Assembly: GCF_000369045.1 (NCBI RefSeq)
Contig: NZ_KB849790.1
Location: 310,001 to 374,000, forward strand
Length of the DNA stretch: 64,000 bases
DNA from: Acinetobacter pittii ATCC 19004 = CIP 70.29
Lineage (GTDB): Bacteria; Pseudomonadota; Gammaproteobacteria; Pseudomonadales; Moraxellaceae
Direction: 5' to 3'
Shown here: one piece after another, positions 9,347 through 18,449 of the stretch
Position numbering within the stretch: the first letter of the stretch is position 1
How the letters are laid out: the number at the start of each line of letters is the position of its first letter
Program-made: the position numbers and the translations under genes
The notes under the pieces: model-generated
The model's input: only the letters and a program-made list of their open reading frames with translations
The model's database searches: none
Told to the model about the DNA's origin: nothing

Positions 9347-9526
9347 ATGCTCATTTTTTGGAAAATATTATGTATTGTTTTACTAGGTCTAGGAGCTACA
9401 AGTATAGGTTACGCGATCAGTAAAATTGATCTTTTTCTTTTCCTCATAGGGCTACTTTTACTAATATCTTTTATTTTAGCTTTAGAACAGGCACGTGAAG
9501 ATGCAGGCTTTTTTTCTGATCAATGA
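9347..9526 (+). CDS. Small predicted membrane protein, 59 aa
   Basis: A short reading frame encodes two hydrophobic segments (about residues 3–24 and 28–46) and then a charged tail, EQAREDAGFFSDQ. This is the pattern of a small inner-membrane protein with a cytoplasmic tail, and coding composition is clearly better than in the overlapping frames. No strong ribosome binding site precedes the ATG, and I do not recognise the family. It sits 81 bp before an AraC-type regulator on the same strand, so co-transcription is possible. An alternative view is that it is a chance hydrophobic frame, since T-rich DNA produces such segments easily. Confidence 0.45.
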   Translation: MLIFWKILCIVLLGLGATSIGYAISKIDLFLFLIGLLLLISFILALEQAREDAGFFSDQ

Positions 9527-9607
9527 AATTTATAGGTAAGAATATCGTATTAACAATAAATTCATGATTGAATGCATTGTACAACTTTCTGGATATTTAT
9601 AAAAAAC

Positions 9608-10606
9608 ATGTCAAAAAATTCTTCCGATGCTGGAATTTTTTTATGGATGACTTATCAAACTATGCAGCAAATGGGATTAGATGCAGCATCTATTTTTGCA
9701 AGTGTAAATTTACCCAATCAACCGCCCGATAAAAATATTCGTAGAGACAATTCTACTCAACAGCGATTTTGGACAGCGGCAGAAGAAATAAGTGAAGATC
9801 CTGATATTGGTTTGCATGTAGGTAGTCAAATGCCTGCTTTCAGAGGTTTAGTTATTGAATATTTATTTTTAAGTAGTTCTACTTTCGGTGAAGGTTTACA
9901 ACGTGCTTTAAGATATCAGGACCTGTTAACCAATGTATTTAATCTTTCTTTAATTGTTGAAAAAGATATCGCGTTATTAGTAGGTTTTGAACACCCTGTA
10001 AGACATTATCTTGAATGTGGCATCGGTATTTTTCTTAATTTTTTTAAATATATTACAAATAACGAGTTTAGGCCTAGCCAAATTACATTACCTTATCAAC
10101 AAGGTGCTTCAGCTAATAATTATCAAGAAGCTTGGAAATGCCCGGTAATTTTAAACCAAAAACAAGGCGCTATAATTTTTCCTAGTACATTATTGAATAA
10201 AGCATCACCAGCGGCTGAACCTGAATTATTAAAAATTCATGAAACAATTGCTGAACAGCAACTATCAAACTTAGAAAAGCATCAACTTGTTTATGCGATT
10301 AAGCGCTTGCTCAGCAATGGTTTACTTGAATCTGGTCAATTCGATCAAAAATTTATTGCTGAACAATTAAATCGTAACCCGCGTACCCTTCGAGCTGATT
10401 TACAAGCAATTAATACTAATTACGAGAAAATTTTAAACCAGCATCGAGAGAAGCTTGCAAGACGTTTACTTGCAAACACCAAAGAAACTCTTGATCAAAT
10501 TGTTTATTTAACTGGTTTTTCTGAACCCTCCGCATTTACACGGGCTTTTAAACGTTGGACTGGTGAAACTCCAAGCGCATATCGCCAACGCAAACAAAAG
10601 CAATAA
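9608..10606 (+). CDS. AraC family regulator with arabinose-binding-like N-terminal domain
   Basis: The protein is a transcription factor of the OruR/ArgR-like AraC group. The N-terminal ~190 residues match the "Arabinose_bd" type ligand domain (ISEDPDIGLHVGSQMP, FRGLVIEYLFLSSSTFGEGL). The C-terminal two helix-turn-helix motifs include LNRNPRTLRADLQA and the strong family signature IVYLTGFSEPSAFTRAFKRWTGETPSAYR. I start at 9608 (MSKNSSDAG); upstream ATG 9572 would add twelve residues and neither has a clear ribosome binding site. The following gene, a histidine-rich hydroxylase-like protein 103 bp downstream on the same strand, is the natural candidate target, but this is inference from position only. 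Confidence 0.9.
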   Translation: MSKNSSDAGIFLWMTYQTMQQMGLDAASIFASVNLPNQPPDKNIRRDNSTQQRFWTAAEEISEDPDIGLHVGSQMPAFRGLVIEYLFLSSSTFGEGLQRALRYQDLLTNVFNLSLIVEKDIALLVGFEHPVRHYLECGIGIFLNFFKYITNNEFRPSQITLPYQQGASANNYQEAWKCPVILNQKQGAIIFPSTLLNKASPAAEPELLKIHETIAEQQLSNLEKHQLVYAIKRLLSNGLLESGQFDQKFIAEQLNRNPRTLRADLQAINTNYEKILNQHREKLARRLLANTKETLDQIVYLTGFSEPSAFTRAFKRWTGETPSAYRQRKQKQ

Positions 10607-10709
10607 AATTGATTTTATAGGCAGTTCTTGGACTGCCTATGGAGTCAAAGCGATAAAACTTTCTTATTTTACAATGCATTTAAATTATGATTCATGAGAA
10701 GTAATTAGT

Positions 10710-11336
10710 ATGCTCGGGTTTCCTGTCGGTATTTTTGTTGCAAATGGCCTTGAATGGTACTTCCATAAAGTTTGGTTACACGAATATCCAACCAAGTATC
10801 GTAACAGCCCTTTTTTTACTCATATTGCTCATCATAAACGTGCTCGCTTAAATAATTTTCTTGATGAAGGTTATGCAGAATCAATGTTCAAAAATGCAGA
10901 AATTTATAATGAAAAAACAGCATTAATTAGTTTAGCTGGTGCTGCAACAGTATTCTTACCAGTAGCGCCCTTTTTTACAGCTGGGCTTTATTATGGCTTA
11001 TGGAATTATTGGCGTGTACATTCAAAAGCCCATTTAGATCCTGAATATGCTAAGAAACGCATCCCTTGGCACTATGATCATCATATGACAAGCAATCAAA
11101 ATGCTAATTGGTGCGTTACCAAACCATGGTTTGACTATATTATGGGAACTAGGGTCAAAACCGAGGTATCTCAAACCGAAAGCAACCCCTTAGGTATCAA
11201 ATTACCTAAGTTGATAGAAAAACCAATTAATTTTGCTGCTCGACGCATACTTGCCAAATCGTATGCCAAAATTGATTTAAACTCCGATCAGGACCAATCT
11301 AATTTACGTAGAGGAATAGAAGTCAGTCTGGCTTAA
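10710..11336 (+). CDS. Fatty-acid-hydroxylase-like, histidine-rich protein
   Basis: A 208-residue protein with the histidine clusters of membrane diiron hydroxylases and desaturases: HKVWLHE near residue 18, HIAHHKRAR near residue 34, HSKAH near residue 107 and HYDHH near residue 122. Two hydrophobic segments lie at the start (LGFPVGIFVANGLEW) and at residues 72–93. These features fit the fatty acid hydroxylase/sterol desaturase superfamily, although the product is short for it. The C-terminal ~60 residues are soluble and charged. Substrate is unknown; a lipid hydroxylation is the default guess. It ends in a terminator shared with the convergent LysR gene. Confidence 0.72.
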   Translation: MLGFPVGIFVANGLEWYFHKVWLHEYPTKYRNSPFFTHIAHHKRARLNNFLDEGYAESMFKNAEIYNEKTALISLAGAATVFLPVAPFFTAGLYYGLWNYWRVHSKAHLDPEYAKKRIPWHYDHHMTSNQNANWCVTKPWFDYIMGTRVKTEVSQTESNPLGIKLPKLIEKPINFAARRILAKSYAKIDLNSDQDQSNLRRGIEVSLA

Positions 11337-11351
11337 AATTTATCTCAATAT

Positions 11352-11378
11352 AAAAGCTGCGGACTCCAGCAGCTTTTT
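11352..11378. terminator. Bidirectional terminator between convergent genes
   Basis: A hairpin with arms AAAAGCTGC and GCAGCTTTT lies between the hydroxylase-like gene and the LysR gene on the other strand, with an A run on one side and a T run on the other. Confidence 0.82.
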
Positions 11379-11398
11379 AAATGAATGCAGTTAATAGC

Positions 11399-12250
11399 TT
11401 AGACTTTAAATGGCTCAAAGCAAGACATAAGAAAATCCATTACTGCACGTATTGCAGGGCTATGCCGTAAATCTTCGTGTGTGACTAACCATATTTCAGC
11501 ACTCATCGGATAATCATCTTGTAATCTGACCAAATTACTAAGAGCTCCTAAAAAATCTGGTAAGACCGCTAAACCAATTTCCCCACATGCAGCTCTCCAC
11601 TGTAACTCGGGATTATTGGTAACCATTATAGGTTCTTTATGATTTAACCTTTCTTTTAACTTTTGCTGTTTTTGACCATGCACTCCCCCCACTTCTACGC
11701 TAATCCAATCATAATTTTCAGGATCTGTTGAAGCTAAATAATTTGGACCTACATATATTCCAAAAGGTATTTCACCTACTTTGCGAGCAACTAAATTTTC
11801 CTCCTTTGGACGTCCAAATCGTACCGCAATATCAGCCTCACTATGCTGTAAAGAAACATAATGAACATCACCGAGCACCCGTAATTTTAATTGCGGATAA
11901 TAGCGATAAAATTTACCCAAATGAGGCATGATGAGATGTGCAGCAGTTAAAGGAGGCATACTAATAGAGACACTTCCCATTACTTCTTGCTGACCTGCTT
12001 GAGTTAAACGTTCAATAGAAAAAGTTTCTTCCATCATACGAGCAACTACTTGTGCAAGACGTTCTCCGTCAGGAGTCAGAATGTATGTCCGTGGCCTACG
12101 ATCAACTAATTTAAGTTTTAAATTTTGTTCTAGCTGGGCAATTCTTCTAGATACAGTTGCATGATCTACTCCCAATTTTCTGGCAGCAGCAGAAAGTGAC
12201 TTTTCTTCTGTAAAAACTGAAAAGTAATGCAAATTTTCCCAATCAATCAT
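11399..12250 (-). CDS. LysR family transcriptional regulator
   Basis: A standard LysR regulator: N-terminal winged helix-turn-helix (MIDWENLHYFSVFTEEKSL, AAARKLGVDHATVSRRIAQLE) followed by a substrate-binding domain, total about 283 residues. The usual start is the ATG at 12250; a GTG at 12265 would add five residues and neither start has a good ribosome binding site. It is divergent from an EamA transporter with a 94-bp gap, the common arrangement for a LysR protein that controls its neighbour and itself. The effector is unknown. The C-terminal part (VTHEDLRHSPAIRAVMDFL) resembles regulators of small-molecule exporters. Confidence 0.93.
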   Translation of the reverse strand: MIDWENLHYFSVFTEEKSLSAAARKLGVDHATVSRRIAQLEQNLKLKLVDRRPRTYILTPDGERLAQVVARMMEETFSIERLTQAGQQEVMGSVSISMPPLTAAHLIMPHLGKFYRYYPQLKLRVLGDVHYVSLQHSEADIAVRFGRPKEENLVARKVGEIPFGIYVGPNYLASTDPENYDWISVEVGGVHGQKQQKLKERLNHKEPIMVTNNPELQWRAACGEIGLAVLPDFLGALSNLVRLQDDYPMSAEIWLVTHEDLRHSPAIRAVMDFLMSCFEPFKV

Positions 12251-12344
12251 TGTGCAAATTTTCACATTAGAAGTGTATTAATATGGAATTGTACACCTTT
12301 ATAGATTTGTCGAGAATAAAACCTTTCTTAATGGGAGCCTGTCC

Positions 12345-13274
12345 ATGAACAGAACGGTGGCTTATGCCTATGCTGGTGTTGTCTTAACGATGTTTTTTTG
12401 GGGATCAGCATTTAATGCAATGTCTTATATTATTCAACATATGCCCCCGTTATCTGCTGCGTCTGAACGTTTTTTTATTGCAAGTCTAGGCTTACTCTTA
12501 ATCTTTTCAATAACAGGCCAGCTTAGATGGACAGCCTTAAGACAGAATCTAGCTATCTATCTGATTATTGGTATTATCGGAATTGCGGGATTTAACATTG
12601 GCTGTTTTTATGGACTTCAAACCACATCAGCTGTTAACGGTGCTTTAATTATGGCAACCACGCCATTAATGACTCTATTAATGACAATCCTTTTAGATGG
12701 TGAAAAACTTACTACTAATAAATTCTTAGGCGTTTTATTTGGCTTAAGTGGCGTGTTACTGGTGATTAGTCAGGGACATATAACGACTTTGCTGCACCTC
12801 AAAATAGACATTGGAGATCTATTTATATTATTGGGCGCATTTGGGTTTTGTCTTGCAAATGTACTGTCTCGCCGTTATGTAAAAAATGCTACTCCCTTAG
12901 AAACAACAACTTTTTCTATGCTGTTCGGGGCAATAACACTTGGTTTGTTGAGTGTGATATTTGAAGATCCTCTTACAGCGATTACATCTGCCCCTATAAA
13001 TGCGCACTTAGCCATGGGATATGTTGTTATCTGCTCTACCATGATTGCTTATCTATTCTGGTTTAATGGCATACAAAAGTTAGGTGCTGGTCGTGCTTCT
13101 GTCTTTTTTAACTTTGTGCCAGTGTTCAGTATGATAATTGCTCTACTTACTGGACAAGCCCTTAATATCTGGCAATTAGTAGGAACAGTTTTAGTAATGC
13201 TTGGTGTAATGAGTAGCGGAGGATTTTTTAAAATTAAAAGCACTCCACTTATGGCAAAACATTGTACAAAATAA
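12345..13274 (+). CDS. EamA/DMT family transporter
   Basis: A 309-residue protein with ten predicted membrane helices arranged as two EamA repeats of five. The first repeat includes FFWGSAFNAMSYII and the conserved IIGIAGFNIGCFYGL; the second contains GDLFILLGAFGFCLANVLSRR. These are drug/metabolite exporters, often of amino acids or their derivatives. It starts at an ATG preceded by GGGAG eight bases upstream. Divergent from a LysR regulator, which is the likely controller. Substrate cannot be told from sequence. It ends in a hairpin terminator. Confidence 0.93.
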   Translation: MNRTVAYAYAGVVLTMFFWGSAFNAMSYIIQHMPPLSAASERFFIASLGLLLIFSITGQLRWTALRQNLAIYLIIGIIGIAGFNIGCFYGLQTTSAVNGALIMATTPLMTLLMTILLDGEKLTTNKFLGVLFGLSGVLLVISQGHITTLLHLKIDIGDLFILLGAFGFCLANVLSRRYVKNATPLETTTFSMLFGAITLGLLSVIFEDPLTAITSAPINAHLAMGYVVICSTMIAYLFWFNGIQKLGAGRASVFFNFVPVFSMIIALLTGQALNIWQLVGTVLVMLGVMSSGGFFKIKSTPLMAKHCTK

Positions 13275-13279
13275 GAAAT

Positions 13280-13326
13280 ATGCTGCTACATTAAAAATCT
13301 ATCTTTAATATGTAGCAGCATTTCAA
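13280..13326 (+). terminator. Hairpin terminator after EamA gene
   Basis: Perfect 12-bp arms ATGCTGCTACAT and ATGTAGCAGCAT lie just after the EamA stop, with only a short TTT after the stem. Confidence 0.7.
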
Positions 13327-13499
13327 GTATATAAATTATTTCTTTAAATTCTTATATTTTCAAAATATTTTTTACATTTGTGATGGTTTATACAAAAGCT
13401 CATCTTAATTATTCCGTTGTAACAAATACTGTATGTTTCTTTAAAACTTAATAAAAGATTGCCATATATAGTTTTAAAACAACCAAAGGAGATATTAAA

Positions 13500-13964
13500 A
13501 TGAAGCTGGATTTTACAACAATTGAAAAGCAAGCCAAATTGCTACAAGAAGAGCAAGAAAAGATCGAGCAACGTGATCATGAATTTCAAGTTGCTTTAGA
13601 TAAACACAGAGAATCCCTTAAGAATTTATTTAAAGATCTTTTCTCTGACAGAGAAATTAAGACTGAAAATGGAGGTCACTTCTGTGTAACCTTCGGTGAT
13701 TTCAAAATTTCCTTATTGATTGAAACTGCTAAATTTGAAAATGGCGTTCCTGTAAAATTAAACTCCGTAAACCCTGTTATTATTAAATGCAAGAAAGATA
13801 AGCCGATTGCAAAAGCACAGTTTACAGATGCAACCCAATATCTACATAACCATTTAGACACCCCCAATTATCAGTATTATTTTAAGCAAGAAGATAAGAC
13901 CCAACTGGTACAATTTTCTGAACTTCCCACTTATTTCCAACTTGTTTTAGACGCAAACGCATAA
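13500..13964 (+). CDS. Hypothetical protein, 154 aa, coiled-coil N-terminus
   Basis: An unrecognised soluble protein. The first ~45 residues (KQAKLLQEEQEKIEQRDHEFQ…) are charged and heptad-like, consistent with a coiled coil. The rest looks like a mixed α/β domain (HFCVTFGDFKISLLIETAKFENG, NPVIIKCKKDKPIAKAQF). The start is supported by a strong AAGGAG ribosome binding site, and the gene has its own clear terminator, so it is very likely expressed as a single gene. No signal peptide or membrane segment. Function unknown. Confidence 0.82.
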   Translation: MKLDFTTIEKQAKLLQEEQEKIEQRDHEFQVALDKHRESLKNLFKDLFSDREIKTENGGHFCVTFGDFKISLLIETAKFENGVPVKLNSVNPVIIKCKKDKPIAKAQFTDATQYLHNHLDTPNYQYYFKQEDKTQLVQFSELPTYFQLVLDANA

Positions 13965-13969
13965 AATCG

Positions 13970-13993
13970 AGCCCTCTTCAGAGGGCTTTTTTA
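13970..13993 (+). terminator. Rho-independent terminator
   Basis: Arms AGCCCTC and GAGGGCT with a T run, immediately after the stop of the 154-aa unknown gene. Confidence 0.9.
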
Positions 13994-14205
13994 TATATTA
14001 TTTTTTTATCATTTAACTTTAAAAAAATAAAATCAGTCAAATACTTTTTCTATTTATCTATGAATTATTTAACTCAATTTTAACGTCCCATACTTCAAAA
14101 ATATTTGATTCTTCTCAAAATTACTTGTATATACATGTTTATATTTGCTTATACAAATATGAATAAATAAGAATAGGATGGCTCTTAAAGGATAAGGAGA
14201 GTGAA

Positions 14206-15621
14206 ATGGACTCATCGGCTGGGAAACCTAATAGTAGTTTTATAGAAAATCGAAGTATTGATTTTATTCCTGAAAATGAAAGACATGGCGGAGTATTTGC
14301 TCAATTCACCCTATGGTTCGGTGCCAACTTACAAATCACAGCCATTGTGACAGGCGCGCTAGCCGTTGTGTTAGGCGGAGATGTTTTTTGGTCTATTATC
14401 GGCTTATTAGTAGGACAATGTTTTGGTGCTGCCGTCATGGCACTGCATGCTGCCCAAGGTCCTAAACTTGGTCTCCCTCAAATGATTTCAAGCCGTGTGC
14501 AATTTGGGGTTTATGGCGCTTGTATTCCAATCATACTCGTTTGCCTTATGTATATTGGTTTTACCGCAACTGGAGAGGTATTAGCGGGTAAAGCAATTGC
14601 ACATTTGGCACATGTCAGCAATACAACTGGTATCTTAATTTATGCAAGTTTAATCATTTTATTCGCAACAATTGGATACCGTTTAATCCATTTGGTAGGC
14701 AAAGTAGCCAGTATTATTGGTTTGATTGCTTTTGTGATTATTTTGACTCAGATCTTCGCACTTTCTGATTTTTCTGAACTCTTAGCAGTACGTCATTTCA
14801 GCTGGTCTTCATTCTTGTTAGCAGTTTCCCTTTCAGCTTCTTGGCAAATCTCTTTTGGTCCCTATGTTGCAGATTATTCTCGGTATCTTCCAACTAAAAC
14901 ATCTTCATCTCGTGTTTTTTGGGCAGTCGGCTTAGGTTCTTTAATTGGCTCACAAATTTCTATGAGCTTAGGCGTTTTAATCGCTCAGGTTGCAAACGGC
15001 AATTTTGTCGGAAATGAAGTTCAATATGTTGTGGGTATGAACCCAATTGCCCTTGTCGTAACCTTTCTATATTTTAGTATCGCTTTTGGGAAAGTTACTC
15101 TGACGACCTTAAATGCCTATGGCAGTTTTATGTGTATTGCTACGATTTGGAATAGTTTCAAATCGACAAATCAAATCTCAAAAATAACAAGATTATTGAT
15201 TGTCCTTGCTATGGTTGTAGTCTCAACCTTTATTGCAATTTTAGGTGAACATACTTTTTTAAGCGCCTTTAAAGCATTTATTTTGTTTTTACTCACCTTT
15301 TTTATTCCGTGGAGTGCTATTAATCTTGTTGATTACTACTTTATCTCTAAAGAAGAATGTGATGTAGATGCACTCTATGATCCAAATGGTAAGTATGGCC
15401 GTTGGAATCGGATTGGAATTACCTGCTACTTTCTAGGTATTTTGATTCAACTACCATTTATTGATAGTAAATTCTATACGGGTCAAATTGCGGCAATGTT
15501 AGGAGGAATCGATTTATCGTGGCTTGTAGGACTTATCTCTACTGCATTGATTTACTACATTTTCGCCAAGAAAGCTCAACTCAAGTTTTCAAAACAGTTA
15601 GTCATTGATCAAATCAAATAA
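14206..15621 (+). CDS. NCS1 family cytosine/purine permease
   Basis: A 471-residue permease with about twelve membrane helices, related to CodB-type and other nucleobase-cation symporters. Family marks are the N-terminal VPENER-like segment (IPENERHGGVFAQFTLWFGANLQI), GLPQMISSRVQFGVYGA, and SWQISFGPYVADYSRYLP. The start is preceded by AAGGAG. It stands alone, with no deaminase or hydrolase nearby, so the exact substrate (cytosine, purine, hydantoin or a vitamin precursor) is open. It ends in a hairpin shared with the convergent PACE gene. Confidence 0.9.
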   Translation: MDSSAGKPNSSFIENRSIDFIPENERHGGVFAQFTLWFGANLQITAIVTGALAVVLGGDVFWSIIGLLVGQCFGAAVMALHAAQGPKLGLPQMISSRVQFGVYGACIPIILVCLMYIGFTATGEVLAGKAIAHLAHVSNTTGILIYASLIILFATIGYRLIHLVGKVASIIGLIAFVIILTQIFALSDFSELLAVRHFSWSSFLLAVSLSASWQISFGPYVADYSRYLPTKTSSSRVFWAVGLGSLIGSQISMSLGVLIAQVANGNFVGNEVQYVVGMNPIALVVTFLYFSIAFGKVTLTTLNAYGSFMCIATIWNSFKSTNQISKITRLLIVLAMVVVSTFIAILGEHTFLSAFKAFILFLLTFFIPWSAINLVDYYFISKEECDVDALYDPNGKYGRWNRIGITCYFLGILIQLPFIDSKFYTGQIAAMLGGIDLSWLVGLISTALIYYIFAKKAQLKFSKQLVIDQIK

Positions 15622-15630
15622 TGAAACTAG

Positions 15631-15668
15631 ATAAGCTATCAACGTCGATCACCTTGATAGCTTATAAA
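15631..15668. terminator. Hairpin between convergent permease and PACE genes
   Basis: Perfect 12-bp arms ATAAGCTATCAA and TTGATAGCTTAT, placed ten bases after the permease stop and before the stop of the PACE gene, with AAAATAATTTT to the right. Confidence 0.7.
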
Positions 15669-15680
15669 ATAATTTTACGG

Positions 15681-16118
15681 TTATTCTGATAGCGCTTTAG
15701 CCTGTGCCGAAATAGGCAATCCAAATAACTTATCAAAACTCCAATTAAATATAAAAGTATAGACAGGAATAATGATAATAAAGGCCACATCTAACCAAAA
15801 AGCAGCAATCAGTGAAATATCCATCCACCATGAAATAAGCGGAATTAAAAACAGAACCAAAGTAAGCTGGAACCCGATGGCATGTCCAACTCTACGCTTA
15901 ACTGTACGGATATGACTGCTTTGTTTAGCTTCCCATTTCTCATATAAAATATTGTAGATAAAATTCCAAGTTACAGCGATGGTCGTAATCATGACAGATA
16001 GTGGTCCAGTATGTTCAACACTATCACCTGCCAAAATCGCTAACCCTACTGATGAAATAACCATTCCGATTATTTCATAGGAAGAAACATATACAATTCG
16101 ACGCTTTATACCTTGCAT
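15681..16118 (-). CDS. PACE family efflux transporter (AceI-like)
   Basis: A 145-residue protein with four membrane helices arranged as two bacterial-transmembrane-pair repeats, the hallmark of the proteobacterial antimicrobial compound efflux family whose founder AceI exports chlorhexidine and short diamines. The helix 1 glutamate essential in AceI is present in SYE (residue 15 from the ATG at 16118). The repeat signatures are TWNFIYNILYEKWE at the end of the first half and FIFNWSFDKLFG in the second. A GTG at 16124 would add two residues. It is divergent from a LysR gene, the same arrangement as aceI–aceR. It is a paralogue, not clearly AceI itself, so the substrate should not be assumed. 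Confidence 0.88.
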   Translation of the reverse strand: MQGIKRRIVYVSSYEIIGMVISSVGLAILAGDSVEHTGPLSVMITTIAVTWNFIYNILYEKWEAKQSSHIRTVKRRVGHAIGFQLTLVLFLIPLISWWMDISLIAAFWLDVAFIIIIPVYTFIFNWSFDKLFGLPISAQAKALSE

Positions 16119-16207
16119 AATCACTAAACTCTGCTTAATTCCTTATATTTTAATTTCAGTCAAAATCATATATAAAGTTAATAGCTTTCAGTTCAACTGA
16201 TATCAAA

Positions 16208-17092
16208 ATGAATTTTAACAGTGAAAATATTGAACTTTTCATAACCGTACTCGATACGGGTTCTTTCTCTGCGGCTGCTCGTAAACTAAATCGAGTCCCC
16301 TCAGCAGTAAGTATGGCCGTTGCTAATTTAGAAGCAGAATTGGGTTATATATTATTTGAACGGACTCCTCGAAAGGTCATTCCTACAGCTACAGCATTAG
16401 CCTTAGAACCTCAAGCACGGATCATTTCTGAACAACTTAGGCTATTTAGCACTCATGCACATGAACTTTCTTTAGGACTTGAAAGTAAATTGCGTATTGG
16501 CGTTGTTTCCGATGTAAATACAAAATTATTATTCCATTCAATAAAGAAACTAGCCGATAAATTCCCTTTACTGAACATAGAAGTTATTACTGCTCCCCAA
16601 GACGACATTGTTAATTTACTTTATACGGAGCAAATCAGTCTTTGCTTAGCGGGTTCAGACCTCAATATAAAAATGCGCGAGAATCTACAATTGGTAATGA
16701 CCGAAACAGTGGCGGCTACGATTTCTTCTAACCATGCTCTTCTACAAGATAGAACAAAACGCTTTTCTATTGAGGAATTAATTAATATTAGACAAATTGT
16801 TGTGGCGAGTAGTGAGCATGAAATGACAGATTCCCGCTCAATTATTGGTGCAATGTACTGGAAAACCAATAGTCTACAAACAGCAATTAATATGGTTGAA
16901 GCTGGACTTGGTTGGGGAAATTTTCCGTTATCACTAGTACAAGATAAAATTGATCAAGGTCACTTAGTCCTTTTAGATTTTAAAAATACGAAAAATCATT
17001 TACCTCTATCTATTTATTTAATTTGGCTCCAAGACCGCCCTTTACCTAAAGCAGCTAGAGAGTTAATTCAAATTATTCAAGAAAATTTATAA
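16208..17092 (+). CDS. LysR family regulator beside PACE gene
   Basis: A 294-residue LysR regulator. The helix-turn-helix is AAARKLNRVPSAVSMAVANLEAELGY and the C-terminal effector domain runs from about residue 90. It is divergent from the PACE efflux gene, 89 bp away, which suggests it is the activator of that gene, as AceR is of aceI. The effector is probably the exported polyamine-like compound or a related cation, but that is by analogy. No strong ribosome binding site precedes the ATG. Confidence 0.92.
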   Translation: MNFNSENIELFITVLDTGSFSAAARKLNRVPSAVSMAVANLEAELGYILFERTPRKVIPTATALALEPQARIISEQLRLFSTHAHELSLGLESKLRIGVVSDVNTKLLFHSIKKLADKFPLLNIEVITAPQDDIVNLLYTEQISLCLAGSDLNIKMRENLQLVMTETVAATISSNHALLQDRTKRFSIEELINIRQIVVASSEHEMTDSRSIIGAMYWKTNSLQTAINMVEAGLGWGNFPLSLVQDKIDQGHLVLLDFKNTKNHLPLSIYLIWLQDRPLPKAARELIQIIQENL

Positions 17093-18203
17093 AACTTTAT
17101 AGGATAGTTCTGAAAGTCTAAAGATTTTTTATAATTTTTACTCTTGTTAAATCTAGTTTATTTAAAGCTTAAGCTTATTACTCTGTACCATCTCTCTAAA
17201 TACTACTAAAAACAAAAAGCCTACTTAGAAAGTAGGCCTCTTGTTGTATTTCAGGATTAAGCAATAATATTTTGTTTTGTAAAAAATACACTTATACTTT
17301 ATTAAAACCAAGTGTTTTAGTCAAGAATAAAGTTTATAAGATACAAATATTTGTATTGTTGTGAAGACAATCACAATTTAGGTTTTATTTAGAAAATACT
17401 TTAGAGAAGGAAAGATATTTTAATGATAAAAATTTCTCTTACTGCCCTTAACAGCTTTTTTTTAGAAAAACACAACAACAACTTAATAAAAGTTATTATA
17501 TTTTAATTAAATATATTTACCTCAAAAATATTGAAATCTTCTATTCATTATTTTTATATTTCATAATTAAAGTTGCTAACTTTATATGTTAATTTTTACT
17601 TTTTATTAAGTTGAATTTAAGTTTCACACCTACTCTAAAAATTAATAATATTATTTTTCTTAAGTCATTTAACAATAATAGTCTATATTTTTTACTATAT
17701 ATAGGATAGAACTTATTAAGAGAATTATTGTAACTATTATTTTTCAAAAATATAATTAAAAAAGGCAATCTACCATGTATCTAAAGCTTAATTACAATAT
17801 AAAAATATATAATATTTTTAATCACCCTTTATATTTATCTTAAATAAGTTTTTCTAATTCTATATTTTCACAACACTCAAACAGCACATCTACACTTCCT
17901 GATTATATTTTAAACAAAATTTATTTTATATAAATTAATGTCTCAAATTACAAATACAATTAAGTCATCGTTACAATAGATTGTTGGAATAAATTCTAAT
18001 TGATCGATAAATAACTTCTCCCACTTTACTCTTGAAGTACACATAAGCTAGAATCACTATCGCTTGAAATATTAACCAATATGACACAATATTTTTGGGT
18101 TTAGTTTGCGTCTACTTCAGAAAATGACTTGTGTTTAATTAAAAAATTGATTAGTATTGCACGCACTGAAAAGCATTGAGATTAAAAGCTTTTCTGACTT
18201 ATA
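17093..18203. other. 1.1-kb AT-rich non-coding region upstream of a tRNA gene
   Basis: No convincing protein gene is present. Near the left end is a hairpin with arms GCCTACTT and AAGTAGGC (17219–17237); the five As on its left make it most like a terminator on the minus strand, but it may also end the LysR transcript. A 27-codon frame at 17423–17506 has AAGGA eleven bases upstream, yet nothing else supports it. The remainder is very AT-rich without long repeats. The region could be a degraded insertion next to a tRNA gene, but I found no attachment-site duplication of the tRNA end within the window. Confidence 0.5.
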
Positions 18204-18280
<77 letters not shown>

Positions 18281-18287
18281 AATACCG

Positions 18288-18320
18288 AACCTCATAAACA
18301 AAAAGTTTATGGGGTTTTTT
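18288..18320 (+). terminator. Terminator after the tRNA gene
   Basis: Arms AACCTCATAAAC and GTTTATGGGGTT (with two G·T pairs) followed by a T run, starting seven bases after the tRNA CCA. Confidence 0.85.
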
Positions 18321-18449
18321 AATATATATCCAAATAGAATATGCTTTACTCTTATAAAAAATACTCAAAATTTAAATTTATTTTATCCCTAAATTTTAGA
18401 TGTTTTAAAATACACTTACGTTCCGTACTAAATATCCATCTTTCATGTA

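Noticed and set aside
9168-9386. A 72-codon frame rich in Lys, Asn, Ile and Phe.
   Set aside because: Composition equals random AT-rich DNA, it overlaps a better membrane-protein frame, and it has no recognisable family.
17423-17506. A 27-codon frame with AAGGA upstream.
   Set aside because: Too short to judge; the surrounding region has similar random frames and nothing else supports it.
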